NCBI GenBank assembly: GCA_964400875.1
Contig: CAYNWK010000034.1
Span: forward strand, 1-34,452
Source: CAYNWK01 sp964400875
Lineage (GTDB): Bacteria; Chloroflexota; Anaerolineae; Anaerolineales; UBA4823
Length of the DNA: 34,452 bases
Direction of reading: 5' to 3'
Shown: piece by piece, positions 14,690 to 21,492 of the stretch
Layout of the letters: the number at the start of each line of letters is the position of its first letter
Numbering within the stretch: position 1 is the first letter of the stretch
Notes under the pieces: model-generated
Databases searched by the model: none
What the model was told of the DNA's origin: nothing
Seen by the model: only the letters and a program-made list of their open reading frames with translations
Translations under genes and position numbers: made by a program

Positions 14690-14728
14690 TGATTACGTTG
14701 CATGTGACCAAAACATGCAACGTAATCA
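14690..14728 (+). promoter_or_regulatory. 15-bp perfect inverted repeat before rpoA
   Basis: TGATTACGTTGCATG (14690-14704) is exactly complementary to 14714-14728, with a 9-nt loop between. It lies about 27 nt upstream of the rpoA GTG and outside its ribosome-binding site. No T-run follows on either strand, so it is not a normal terminator. Possible roles are an RNase-processing or stability hairpin separating rpsD and rpoA expression levels, a regulator-binding leader, or a DNA operator. The perfection of the repeat is seen directly; the role is inference. Confidence 0.5.
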
Positions 14729-14754
14729 CGTACGATATAAGGATGAGGTGAACC

Positions 14755-15732
14755 GTGATCGGTTTAACTAACATGGTAACGCCGAAGATCGAGCGCGAAG
14801 CAGAGGCTCGGAATTACGGCAAGTTTATCATCAGTCCGCTCGAGCGTGGTTATGGGATCACGCTGGGCAGCGCTTTACGCAGAGTCTTGCTATCCTCTCT
14901 GGAAGGCGCGGCTATCACCTCGATTCGTATCGCTGATGTTCAGCATGAATTCAGTGACATCCCTGGAGTGCGAGAAGACGTCATCCGGGTGATGCTCCAG
15001 CTCAAACAGCTGCGCATGAAGCTGTACGACGTGGATAACTCCCGTCTGCATTTGGAAGTGCGCGGCGAGGGCGTGGTAACGGCTGCGGATATTATTGCTC
15101 CGCCGGAAGTCGAGATCGTCAATCCGGACCTCTACCTGTTCACGGTAGACGATGGGAAAGCCAATCTGGAGATCGAGATGGCGCTCGAACTTGGCCGCGG
15201 GTACTCACCGGCGGACGATCGCGCTGGCAGATTGCCCATCGGTGAATTGCCCGTAGACGCGATATACAGCCCTGTCAAGCGAGTGAATTGGGATGTCGGT
15301 TATGCACGGGTCGGGCAGAGCACGAACTACGATAAGCTGATTATCGAGATCTGGACGGATGGAACGATGGGACCGGAAGAGGCGCTGAGCACCAGCGCCA
15401 AAATCATGATCGATCATTTACGCCATCTGGCCGGCGTCAGTGAAGAATCCCTCGCCGCCATCGCGGAAGAGGAGGTCGAGAGCAGCCGCCTGACCAGCGA
15501 GATGATCGAAACGCCCATCGAGAACTTGGACCTCTCGGTGCGGGTGTTCAATTCGCTCAAGCGTACCGGGATCACCACGGTCGGAGAGGTGCTGGAACTG
15601 CTCGAGAAGGGCGATGAGGCCGTTATGTCCATCCGCAACTTCGGCGAGAAAAGCCTCGAAGAGCTGCGCTCCAAGATGCGTGAGAAGGGTTATCTCGAGG
15701 ACGAAGAAGAGGAAGAAGCTGAGGCAGAGTAG
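14755..15732 (+). CDS. rpoA: DNA-directed RNA polymerase subunit alpha
   Basis: A 325-residue alpha subunit. The N-terminal dimerisation domain includes GKFIISPLERGYGITLGSAL and RRVLLSSLEGAAITSIRI. The C-terminal DNA- and activator-binding domain near residues 250-310 has SVRVFNSLKRTGITTVGEVL and IRNFGEKSLEELRSKM. It scaffolds polymerase assembly and contacts UP elements. The start is GTG with GGATGAGG about 6 nt upstream; an ATG five codons later is an alternative. The C-terminus ends in a short acidic run (EDEEEEEAEAE). Confidence 0.98.
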   Translation: MIGLTNMVTPKIEREAEARNYGKFIISPLERGYGITLGSALRRVLLSSLEGAAITSIRIADVQHEFSDIPGVREDVIRVMLQLKQLRMKLYDVDNSRLHLEVRGEGVVTAADIIAPPEVEIVNPDLYLFTVDDGKANLEIEMALELGRGYSPADDRAGRLPIGELPVDAIYSPVKRVNWDVGYARVGQSTNYDKLIIEIWTDGTMGPEEALSTSAKIMIDHLRHLAGVSEESLAAIAEEEVESSRLTSEMIETPIENLDLSVRVFNSLKRTGITTVGEVLELLEKGDEAVMSIRNFGEKSLEELRSKMREKGYLEDEEEEEAEAE

Positions 15733-15737
15733 AGAAA

Positions 15738-16115
15738 ATGCGACACAAAGTAGCAGGACATAAACTCGGCCGTAGTAAAGACCATCGCGCCTCCATGCGG
15801 CGCACGATGATCAAGCAGCTGTTCACCCACGAACGGATCCGCACGACCCGGGCAAAAGCTGAAGCCATGCGCGGCCCGGCGGAGCGGTTGATTACCCTGG
15901 CGAAACGCGGCAACGAGGCCGGAGACGCGCAAATGGTGCATGCCCGCCGACTGGCAGCAGCCCGAATCGGCGACCCGGAAGTGGTGACCAAGTTGTTCGA
16001 CGATCTGGCTCTACGCTATGTCGATCGTCCCGGCGGGTATACCCGCATCCTGAAGTTGGGGCCTCGCCCGGGCGACGCAGCCGAGATGGTTTTAATCGAG
16101 CTGGTAGAAGAGTAG
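15738..16115 (+). CDS. rplQ: 50S ribosomal protein L17
   Basis: A 125-residue L17 starting MRHKVAGHKLGRSKDHRASM, with the family signature RRTMIKQLFTHERIRTTRAK and the C-terminal GGYTRILKLGPRPGDAAEMV. L17 lies near the tunnel exit. It begins 5 nt after rpoA, the usual alpha-operon end. A 72-nt gap without clear features precedes truA. Confidence 0.98.
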   Translation: MRHKVAGHKLGRSKDHRASMRRTMIKQLFTHERIRTTRAKAEAMRGPAERLITLAKRGNEAGDAQMVHARRLAAARIGDPEVVTKLFDDLALRYVDRPGGYTRILKLGPRPGDAAEMVLIELVEE

Positions 16116-16187
16116 TACGCTTGGCCTGGAAGGTAACCCGGTTCCGGTATATTTGAGACATGGGACGCCTGGACTAGGCTGAGTGGG

Positions 16188-16979
16188 ATGGCACGTTACC
16201 AGGCAATTCTCGCATACGATGGCGCCGCATTCCAGGGTTTCCAGCGCCAGCTGGAGGCCCGCACTGTGCAGGCAACCGTGGAAACCGCGCTGAGCGGTCT
16301 TGGCTGGCCGGGTGATTCGATCCTGGCAGCCGGGCGGACGGATACGGGCGTGCATGCCTCCGGTCAGGTGATTGCTTTCGACTGGGACTGGCGGCACGGC
16401 GAGCAAGATCTATTGAAAGCTTTGAACGCCGCGCTGCCCGCCGATATCGCCGTGCGCGCGCTCGACCAAGCCGAGGCAGGGTTTCATCCCCGCTTCGACG
16501 CCGTAGCCCGCCGGTACGAATACCGCTTGTTTTGCCAGGCGATTCGCCACCCGCTTCGGGAGCGTTACGCCTGGCGGGTTTGGCCGCCGGCATCTTTGGA
16601 CTTGATGGAACCGGCCGCCCAATACCTGTGCGGCAGCCACGACTTCATCGCCTTCGGCGCTCCTACGCAGCCGGGCGGCGCGACTATTCGCATGGTCTTC
16701 CATGCCGGGTGGCAGTTAGACGGCGACGTGCTGGTTTTCACGATCAGCGCCAATGCCTTTCTGTACCACATGATCCGGAGGCTGGTGGCGTTCCTGGTCG
16801 AGATCGGCCAGGGTAGGAAGACGCTCGAGGAGCTGCTTGTTCGTCTGGATGACCCCAAGGCCGACCCTGCTGTAGGCCTAGCGCCAGCATGTGGTTTGGT
16901 TCTTGCGGAAGTTCGCTTTGGAACGGATGAGTTCCAGGAGAATTCTAATTTAGGAAGTGACGCTTTCGATGCGGGCTAG
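16188..16979 (+). CDS. truA: tRNA pseudouridine(38-40) synthase TruA
   Basis: A 263-residue TruA, which isomerises uridines 38-40 in the anticodon arm of tRNAs. The catalytic aspartate is Asp52 in AAGRTDTGVHASGQV. Other TruA motifs are YDGAAFQGFQRQ at the start, RYEYRLFCQAIRHPLRERYA and ISANAFLYHMIRRLVAFLVE. truA commonly lies between rplQ and rplM. The start has only a weak purine-rich stretch (GAGTGGG) upstream. Length is normal. Confidence 0.97.
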   Translation: MARYQAILAYDGAAFQGFQRQLEARTVQATVETALSGLGWPGDSILAAGRTDTGVHASGQVIAFDWDWRHGEQDLLKALNAALPADIAVRALDQAEAGFHPRFDAVARRYEYRLFCQAIRHPLRERYAWRVWPPASLDLMEPAAQYLCGSHDFIAFGAPTQPGGATIRMVFHAGWQLDGDVLVFTISANAFLYHMIRRLVAFLVEIGQGRKTLEELLVRLDDPKADPAVGLAPACGLVLAEVRFGTDEFQENSNLGSDAFDAG

Positions 16980-17020
16980 CTGGTAGTCAGCTCACATTGT
17001 CTGATTGGGAGAGTATTACA

Positions 17021-17455
17021 GTGCAAAAGACCTATATACCGAAGGACGGAGATGTCCAGCGCGAATGGTTTTTGATCGATGCCAACGATCAAACCCTCGG
17101 TCGTCTGGCCAGCCGCATTGCCGAACTCTTGATGGGTAAACATAAGCCGACCTTTACCCCGGGCATGGACACTGGCGACTTTGTCGTGGTGATCAACGCG
17201 AAACACATCACCGTCACCGGCAACAAGCTGGACGACAAGATTTATTACCGCTACACGGGCTACCCGGGCGGCATCCGCCAGATCAATTTACGCGACCAGC
17301 TGGCCAAGCACCCGGATCGAGTGATTAGCAAAGCGGTCTGGGGTATGCTGCCGCATAACAAGTTGGGCCGCCGCATGCTCAAGAAACTGAAAGTCTATGG
17401 CGGCCCCGATCATCCGCACGAGGCTCAACAACCGAAAACTTTTGAGTTGGATTAA
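17021..17455 (+). CDS. rplM: 50S ribosomal protein L13
   Basis: A 144-residue L13 starting at GTG (MQKTYIPKDGDVQREWFLID). An in-frame ATG at 16997 would add eight residues unlike the family and has no ribosome-binding site, whereas GGGAGAG lies at a good distance from this GTG. Signatures DANDQTLGRLASRIAELLMG and AVWGMLPHNKLGRRMLKKLK are intact. L13 is an early-assembly protein that is nearly always followed by S9, as here. Confidence 0.96.
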   Translation: MQKTYIPKDGDVQREWFLIDANDQTLGRLASRIAELLMGKHKPTFTPGMDTGDFVVVINAKHITVTGNKLDDKIYYRYTGYPGGIRQINLRDQLAKHPDRVISKAVWGMLPHNKLGRRMLKKLKVYGGPDHPHEAQQPKTFELD

Positions 17456-17466
17456 GTGGAGTAAGT

Positions 17467-17862
17467 ATGGCAGAAGAGTATCACGAAGGTATTGGACGGC
17501 GTAAAGCCAGTACAGCCCGGGTGCGCCTGATGAGCGGATCGGGTCAATTTATCGTCAACGATAAACCGATCGAGGAGTATTTTACCCGGTTGGGTGACGT
17601 GGCGACGATCACGGCGCCTTTCGAAGCGGCAGGAGAAAGCCGCAGCCAGTACGATATCACCGTGCTGGTCAACGGCGGTGGTGTGACCGGACAGACGGAC
17701 GCAGTGCAGCTCGGCGTAGCACGCGCGCTGGTCGAACTGGATCCCAATTTGCGGCCTCCGCTGCGCAAAGGCGGTTTCCTGACCCGCGATGCCCGCATCA
17801 AAGAACGCAAGAAGCCAGGCTTGAAACGCGCCCGCAAAGCGCCAACCTACACCAAACGCTAA
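17467..17862 (+). CDS. rpsI: 30S ribosomal protein S9
   Basis: A 131-residue S9, starting MAEEYHEGIGRRKASTARVR and ending with the basic tail GLKRARKAPTYTKR, whose last arginine contacts P-site tRNA in the family. Motif GGVTGQTDAVQLGVARALVE is present. GGAG lies about 6 nt upstream. It is the last gene of the ribosomal cluster; a palindromic repeat that can act as terminator begins 9 nt after the stop. Confidence 0.98.
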   Translation: MAEEYHEGIGRRKASTARVRLMSGSGQFIVNDKPIEEYFTRLGDVATITAPFEAAGESRSQYDITVLVNGGGVTGQTDAVQLGVARALVELDPNLRPPLRKGGFLTRDARIKERKKPGLKRARKAPTYTKR

Positions 17863-17871
17863 TTTATTAAA

Positions 17872-17965
17872 TAGGAGTTATGCAGTTCTCCGAGAAAGCG
17901 GGGATGTTTGGGCGGGTTTCGTCCGCCCAAACACCCCCTTTCTTCCCTCCAATGCGTAAATCCTG
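17872..17965 (+). mobile_element. 94-bp palindromic MITE-like repeat, copy 1
   Basis: The element starts TAGGAGTTATGCAGT and, read from the other strand, ends CAGGATTTACGCATT, an imperfect inverted terminal repeat. The whole element folds into one long hairpin. A second copy occurs in inverse orientation at 20470-20562. TTATTAA is found directly on both sides (17864-17870 and 17966-17972), as expected of a target-site duplication, though such AT-rich words can match by chance. It has no coding capacity. Whether a transposase elsewhere mobilises it cannot be seen here. Confidence 0.6.
17900..17946 (+). terminator. Rho-independent terminator after rpsI, inside repeat copy 1
   Basis: An 11-bp GC-rich stem (TGTTTGGGCGG at 17905-17915 with its complement at 17923-17933) is extended by GGGG/CCCC around a bulged A. 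The loop is 7 nt and a pyrimidine run TTTCTTCCC follows at 17939-17947. It is the only terminator visible at the end of the ribosomal cluster and is carried by the MITE-like repeat. Confidence 0.75.
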
Positions 17966-18094
17966 TTATTAAGTAAATCCAACGTAGTGCGCGAGCGCTG
18001 TTCAGGAGAGACCCAACTTCCCGAATAATGATCCCGCATTACGTTTTTATTTAAACCCAGCCTGGGAATTTGGGCTTCAACGAAGGAGCATTCC

Positions 18095-19549
18095 TTGACC
18101 GGAATAAGCGGGATCACATTGTTAGGTCTGGGGCCTGGAGATGCCAGCTTGCTTACCCGGGAAGCCTGGGAAGTATTATCTCAAGCGCTGGAGGTATACC
18201 TTCGCACCCGCCAGCATCCGACGGTAGCGGGTTTCCCCCCGAATTTGAAGGTGCATTCTTTCGACCATCTTTATCAGGATGGCGAATCGTTCGAGGCAGT
18301 CTATACAGAGATCGTCGAGAGGGTAATAGCGCTGGGCAGACGGCCTGAAGGGGTGGTCTACGCGGTCCCCGGTCACCCATACGTCGCCGAGGCTACCGGC
18401 CCAGAGATCACCCATCGCGCCCGCCAAGAGGGCATCCCGGTGAAGCTGGTGGAGGGGCTCAGTTTCCTAGAAGTGCTCTTTTCCGCGCTGGAGATCGACC
18501 CTATGCCGCATACCGCGCTCGTAGATGCGCTCGAACTGGCGGTGCAGCATCACCCTCCGTTTCCGCCCACCGCGCCGGCGGTAATCGCCCAGATCCATTC
18601 ACCCGCGATCGCCTCCGAGGTCAAGATTACCTTGATGTCCCAATATCCGGACGAACATCCAGTCCAGATGATCCACGGAGCCGGTACGCCCGGCGTTAAG
18701 GTGGAGCGCCTCAAACTGTTCGAGATCGACCGCACCAGGGATATCGGTCTGCTCACCGCTCTCTACCTGCCGCCGTACGGCGCCAACACTTCCATGGAGG
18801 CGTTCCAAGAGATCGTCGCCCACCTGCGGGCGCCGGATGGCTGTCCCTGGGATCGAGAGCAAACCCATCGTTCCTTGCGCCCCCATCTGCTCGAAGAGGC
18901 TTTTGAGGTGCTCACCGCCTTGGACGCAGACGATCCCCGAGCGATGCAGGAAGAATTCGGCGATCTGCTCCTGCAGATCGTCCTTCACGCCCAGATCGGC
19001 AGCGAGTACGGCGAGTTCACCATGGCGGACGTGATCGCCGGCATTCACGAGAAACTGGTCCAGCGTCACCCACACGTGTTTGGCGATTTAGAGCTGCGGG
19101 ACAAAGAAGCGGTCCTGCAAAATTGGGAACGCCTCAAAGCCGCCGAGCGGGAATCAAAGGGTGAAAAGAAGTCAGGTCTGTTGGATGGTGTTTCCCTGGC
19201 GCTGCCGTCATTGGCCCAGGCGGAAGCCTACCAGAAGCGCGCTGGCCGCGTCGGCTTCGATTGGCCGAACGTGCAAGGAGTCCTGGAAAAGATCGAAGAG
19301 GAGCTGCTGGAAGCGCAGCAGGCTGATTCCGAGATAGAACGCGCCGCCGAGATCGGCGACCTGCTCTTTGCGGTCGTTAATTTAGCCCGCTGGTATGATG
19401 TCGATGCAGAGAGCGCTCTGCGGGAGGCCAACCAGCGGTTCCGGCAGCGATTCGCTCATATCGAGGGCGCTGCGGAAATCCAACAGCGCGATCTGGGTGA
19501 CTTCTCCTTAGATGAGCTGAACGATCTTTGGGAAGAATCGAAGACCTGA
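18095..19549 (+). CDS. mazG: Tetrapyrrole methylase-like / MazG nucleotide pyrophosphohydrolase fusion
   Basis: A 484-residue two-domain protein of the YabN type. Residues 1-230 resemble SAM-dependent tetrapyrrole methylases (GLGPGDASLLTREAWEVL and YAVPGHPYVAEATGPEI). The rest is MazG, hydrolysing NTPs to NMP and pyrophosphate: HLRAPDGCPWDREQTHRSLR, LLEEAFEVLTALDADDP and EEFGDLLLQIVLHAQ contain the acidic metal-binding residues, and a second MazG repeat has EEELLEAQ and EIGDLLFAVVN. The start is TTG with AAGGAG 8 nt upstream. The methylase part probably has no tetrapyrrole role; nucleotide-pool cleaning is inferred from the family. Confidence 0.92.
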   Translation: MTGISGITLLGLGPGDASLLTREAWEVLSQALEVYLRTRQHPTVAGFPPNLKVHSFDHLYQDGESFEAVYTEIVERVIALGRRPEGVVYAVPGHPYVAEATGPEITHRARQEGIPVKLVEGLSFLEVLFSALEIDPMPHTALVDALELAVQHHPPFPPTAPAVIAQIHSPAIASEVKITLMSQYPDEHPVQMIHGAGTPGVKVERLKLFEIDRTRDIGLLTALYLPPYGANTSMEAFQEIVAHLRAPDGCPWDREQTHRSLRPHLLEEAFEVLTALDADDPRAMQEEFGDLLLQIVLHAQIGSEYGEFTMADVIAGIHEKLVQRHPHVFGDLELRDKEAVLQNWERLKAAERESKGEKKSGLLDGVSLALPSLAQAEAYQKRAGRVGFDWPNVQGVLEKIEEELLEAQQADSEIERAAEIGDLLFAVVNLARWYDVDAESALREANQRFRQRFAHIEGAAEIQQRDLGDFSLDELNDLWEESKT

Positions 19550-19555
19550 GCCGGT

Positions 19556-19604
19556 GGAGATTGCGGGCTGGTGCATCCAATCCGCACATCTCCATAACTT
19601 TTAT
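19556..19604. terminator. Hairpin between convergent mazG and AIM24-family gene
   Basis: GGAGAT (19556-19561) pairs with ATCTCC (19588-19593). Inside, TGCGG (19562-19566) pairs with CCGCA (19582-19586), with one bulged C. On the + strand it is followed by ATAACTTTTATCC. It lies 7 nt after the mazG stop and next to the stop of the convergent AIM24-family gene, as expected of a terminator for mazG. Confidence 0.55.
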
Positions 19605-20364
19605 CCTCCACTGAGAATATCCCCAATGATATTGCCCCCTAACCCGGCTACGCCGCGCTGTTCACCAGTATGCTTGAAGTTCGCCGCGGCGATGATGCGG
19701 TCAGCAAGGCGCGAGAACGGCAGGCACTGCAAGTAGACTTTGCCTGGACCCTTTAGAATGGCGAAAAACAACCCCTCGCCACCAAACAAGGCGTTCTTGA
19801 AGCCTCCCACGAACTGGATATCGTAATCGACCGTGGGCGCGAAGGCCACCAGGCAGCCTGTATCAACTTTCAGGGATTCGGCGGGAGCGAGATCGCGCTC
19901 GATGATCGTTCCGCCGGCGTGGACGAAGGCCAGTCCGTCGCCTTCCAACCGCTGCAGGATGAATCCTTCCCCGCCGAAGACTCCGGATCGAAGGCGCTTG
20001 GTGAAAGCGACCTCGATCTCGATCCCCTGGGCAGCGCACAAAAACGCGTCTTTCTGGCAAAGGAAACGCCTGCCCATCTGGCTTAAATCCAATGGGATGA
20101 CCTTACCCGGATAAGGCGCCGCAAAAGCCACCTTCTGTTTTTGGCTCGTTCCGTTCATGAAGCTGGTAATGAAGAAGCTTTCACCAGTGACCATCCGCTT
20201 AAGCCCCTGAACAAACCCCCCTCCGTGCCGGTCTGCATCTGGATGCCGTTATCCAAGTACATCATCGTTCCGGCTTCCGCGCGCACTCCTTCGTTGGGGT
20301 CGAGCTCGATCTCGACCATCTGTAAATCGTCGCCGTAAATTGTATACTCGATCACGTCAGCCAT
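19601..20364 (-). pseudogene. AIM24 / TIGR00266-family protein, split by a one-base frameshift
   Basis: Read on the minus strand, the N-terminal part starts MADVIEYTIYGDDLQMVEIE with AAGGAGG 8 nt upstream. It stays in one frame to a six-G run (plus-strand C run at 20216-20221). The C-terminal part continues in the -1 frame with GLKRMVTGESFFITSFMNG, VFGGEGFILQRLEGDGLAF and GGFKNALFGGEGLFFAIL, all typical of the family. One added G would join both parts into a full-length protein of about 250 residues. The break may be a real mutation, a sequencing error in the homopolymer, or a slippage site. The family has a beta-rich fold of uncertain function, named after mitochondrial AIM24. Family assignment is firm; gene state is not. 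Confidence 0.8.
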
Positions 20365-20405
20365 TGCAATCCTCCTTGTTCACTATTTCTGCTGTTATTG
20401 GGCGC

Positions 20406-20460
20406 CCATCGTTTCGGTGGGCTTGGCTTTATCACGATGGTATACCAAATTAACGATGGT
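20406..20460. repeat. ACGATGGT boxes upstream of the AIM24-family gene
   Basis: ACGATGGT occurs twice in direct orientation (20434-20441 and 20453-20460), 19 nt apart. A shorter inverted version, CCATCGT, lies at 20406-20412. They lie 40-95 bp upstream of the minus-strand start at 20364, next to repeat copy 2. The spacing near two helical turns would suit a dimeric regulator, but this is only a pattern seen by eye. Confidence 0.3.
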
Positions 20461-20469
20461 AGTTCGGAG

Positions 20470-20562
20470 AGGACCTACGCACTTGAGGGAAGCAAAGGGA
20501 TGTTCGGGTGGGCAAAGCCCGCCCGAACATCCCCACTTTCTTGGAGAGCTGTGAAACTCCTA
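20470..20562 (-). mobile_element. 93-bp palindromic MITE-like repeat, copy 2 (inverse orientation)
   Basis: Read on the minus strand, it aligns with copy 1 at 17872-17965 from TAGGAGTTTCACAGCTCTCC through AAGAAAGTGGGGATGTT to the far end, with mostly single-base differences over the full length and nearly equal length. Its far end read on + is AGGACCTACGCACTTGAGG, matching the inverted end of copy 1. Compensating changes keep the long stem intact. It lies between the end of a membrane-protein gene and the promoter region of the AIM24-family gene. No clear target duplication is visible here. Confidence 0.6.
20497..20533 (-). terminator. 17-bp terminator-like stem inside repeat copy 2
   Basis: Positions 20497-20513 pair with 20517-20533 over 17 positions, all Watson-Crick except one G-U, closed by a 3-nt loop. 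On the minus strand it follows the gene ending at 20597 and is followed by TTTGCTTCCC. It is therefore well placed as a terminator for that minus-strand gene pair, although the T-run is short. Confidence 0.6.
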
Positions 20563-20596
20563 TCAGTTTAACATTGTGAGCGCTGGTTCTTCAGGG

Positions 20597-21064
20597 TCAG
20601 CTCTGCAGGCTGCGCCTGTAGTAAGCGATCGTTTTGGGGCGCAGGAAATACCAGACGTTCAAGACAATCCAGAAAACGTAGCGCAGGACCCGGCCGTACG
20701 CCGACAGCCTCATATCGGCGTCGAGAACCCCGGCAAACAGCGGGATGGTTTGGTTAAAGATCACCAGGCTGTAGCGCAGCACGATCAAGATGATCAGGGC
20801 CAATCGAGAACCGTCATGGCCGCGGAACGCGCCGATGGCAGAGAAAACGATCCCAGCTGAAAGCAGGATGGAAACAAACAACAGGGGGGTGGCTTCTGAT
20901 TGCGCCGTCCCAACTCGGAATAGGCCGACCAGCGATAATAAAGGCAGCAGCCCGGAGATGGTCCCATCCAGGATGGTCAGGAGCGTGACTCCCAGAGGGC
21001 GCTCAGGACGTACTCGTGGGGGAGGCTCCTCTGAGAATTTGAGACCGCCACGCAACCCGGTCAC
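20597..21064 (-). CDS. Predicted membrane protein of unknown function
   Basis: A 155-residue protein if started at the GTG that overlaps the upstream stop (GTGA), which gives tight coupling. The open frame extends 24 codons further, but that part overlaps the upstream gene and is arginine-rich and unlikely. After an N-terminal segment with EEPPPRVRPERPLG there are about four hydrophobic segments: GVTLLTILDGTISGLLPLLS, TPLLFVSILLSAGIVFSAIG, LALIILIVLRYSLVIFNQTI and VLRYVFWIVLNVWYFL. I do not recognise a family. It is co-transcribed with the cysteine-pair protein upstream and ends before the terminator-like stem of repeat copy 2. Confidence 0.75.
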   Translation of the reverse strand: MTGLRGGLKFSEEPPPRVRPERPLGVTLLTILDGTISGLLPLLSLVGLFRVGTAQSEATPLLFVSILLSAGIVFSAIGAFRGHDGSRLALIILIVLRYSLVIFNQTIPLFAGVLDADMRLSAYGRVLRYVFWIVLNVWYFLRPKTIAYYRRSLQS

Positions 21065-21387
21065 GAGTAGTCTTCGAATACGTCCATTTCCAATTCGAGC
21101 GCCTGTTTTAAGTCTTCGGCGCAGGCCTGGCTGCAAGTTACAAACATCAGGTCGTATCCGGATTCCTTCGCCGGAGAACCCTCGGGCACCACCATGGCAA
21201 CCACGGTCTTTTGAGCCAGCGCGAGGTCCAGCGAGATGAATTCGCCTTCCTTGCCGCGCAAATCGGTCTGGGAGCTCGCTTTAGCGCCGAAACCAAAGGC
21301 TTCCTCATCCGGCTCGATGCGTCGGTTGCACCAGGCGCAGGTGTGCATTAAAGTTTGACGAATGGTGTCTGGGTTGTTATTGCTCAT
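21061..21387 (-). CDS. Small cysteine-pair (zinc-ribbon-like) protein of unknown function
   Basis: A 108-residue soluble protein starting MSNNNPDTIRQTLMHTCAWC. Four cysteines in two groups (CAWC near residues 17-20, and C-S-Q-A-C near residues 85-89) suggest a zinc ribbon, with an acidic C-terminus (EMDVFEDYS). No family is recognised. The ATG has no ribosome-binding site, but a TATAAT lies 11 nt upstream, so the transcript may be almost leaderless. The stop overlaps the GTG of the membrane-protein gene downstream. Confidence 0.75.
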   Translation of the reverse strand: MSNNNPDTIRQTLMHTCAWCNRRIEPDEEAFGFGAKASSQTDLRGKEGEFISLDLALAQKTVVAMVVPEGSPAKESGYDLMFVTCSQACAEDLKQALELEMDVFEDYS

Positions 21388-21398
21388 ATGTGAAAATA

Positions 21399-21427
21399 AT
21401 TATAGAAGATAACCCGCGCGCGAACAA
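21399..21427 (-). promoter_or_regulatory. Promoter of the cysteine-pair protein gene, near-leaderless
   Basis: On the minus strand TTGTTC (21422-21427) and a perfect TATAAT (21399-21404) are separated by 17 nt. Only 11 nt separate the -10 box from the ATG at 21387, so transcription would begin about 5 nt before the start codon, with no room for a Shine-Dalgarno site. Confidence 0.55.
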
Positions 21428-21492
21428 GTGTGTGTGCGCTGAACCGACAGTTCCAACTTTCCTTAAGAACCATACAGCCTTGAAGCAAGATC

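Noticed and set aside
14719..14741. Possible rpoA promoter with GATATA/TATAAG near 14734-14741
   Set aside because: No acceptable -35 box at 16-18 nt; the nearest TTGCAT is 32 nt away and lies within the hairpin arm.
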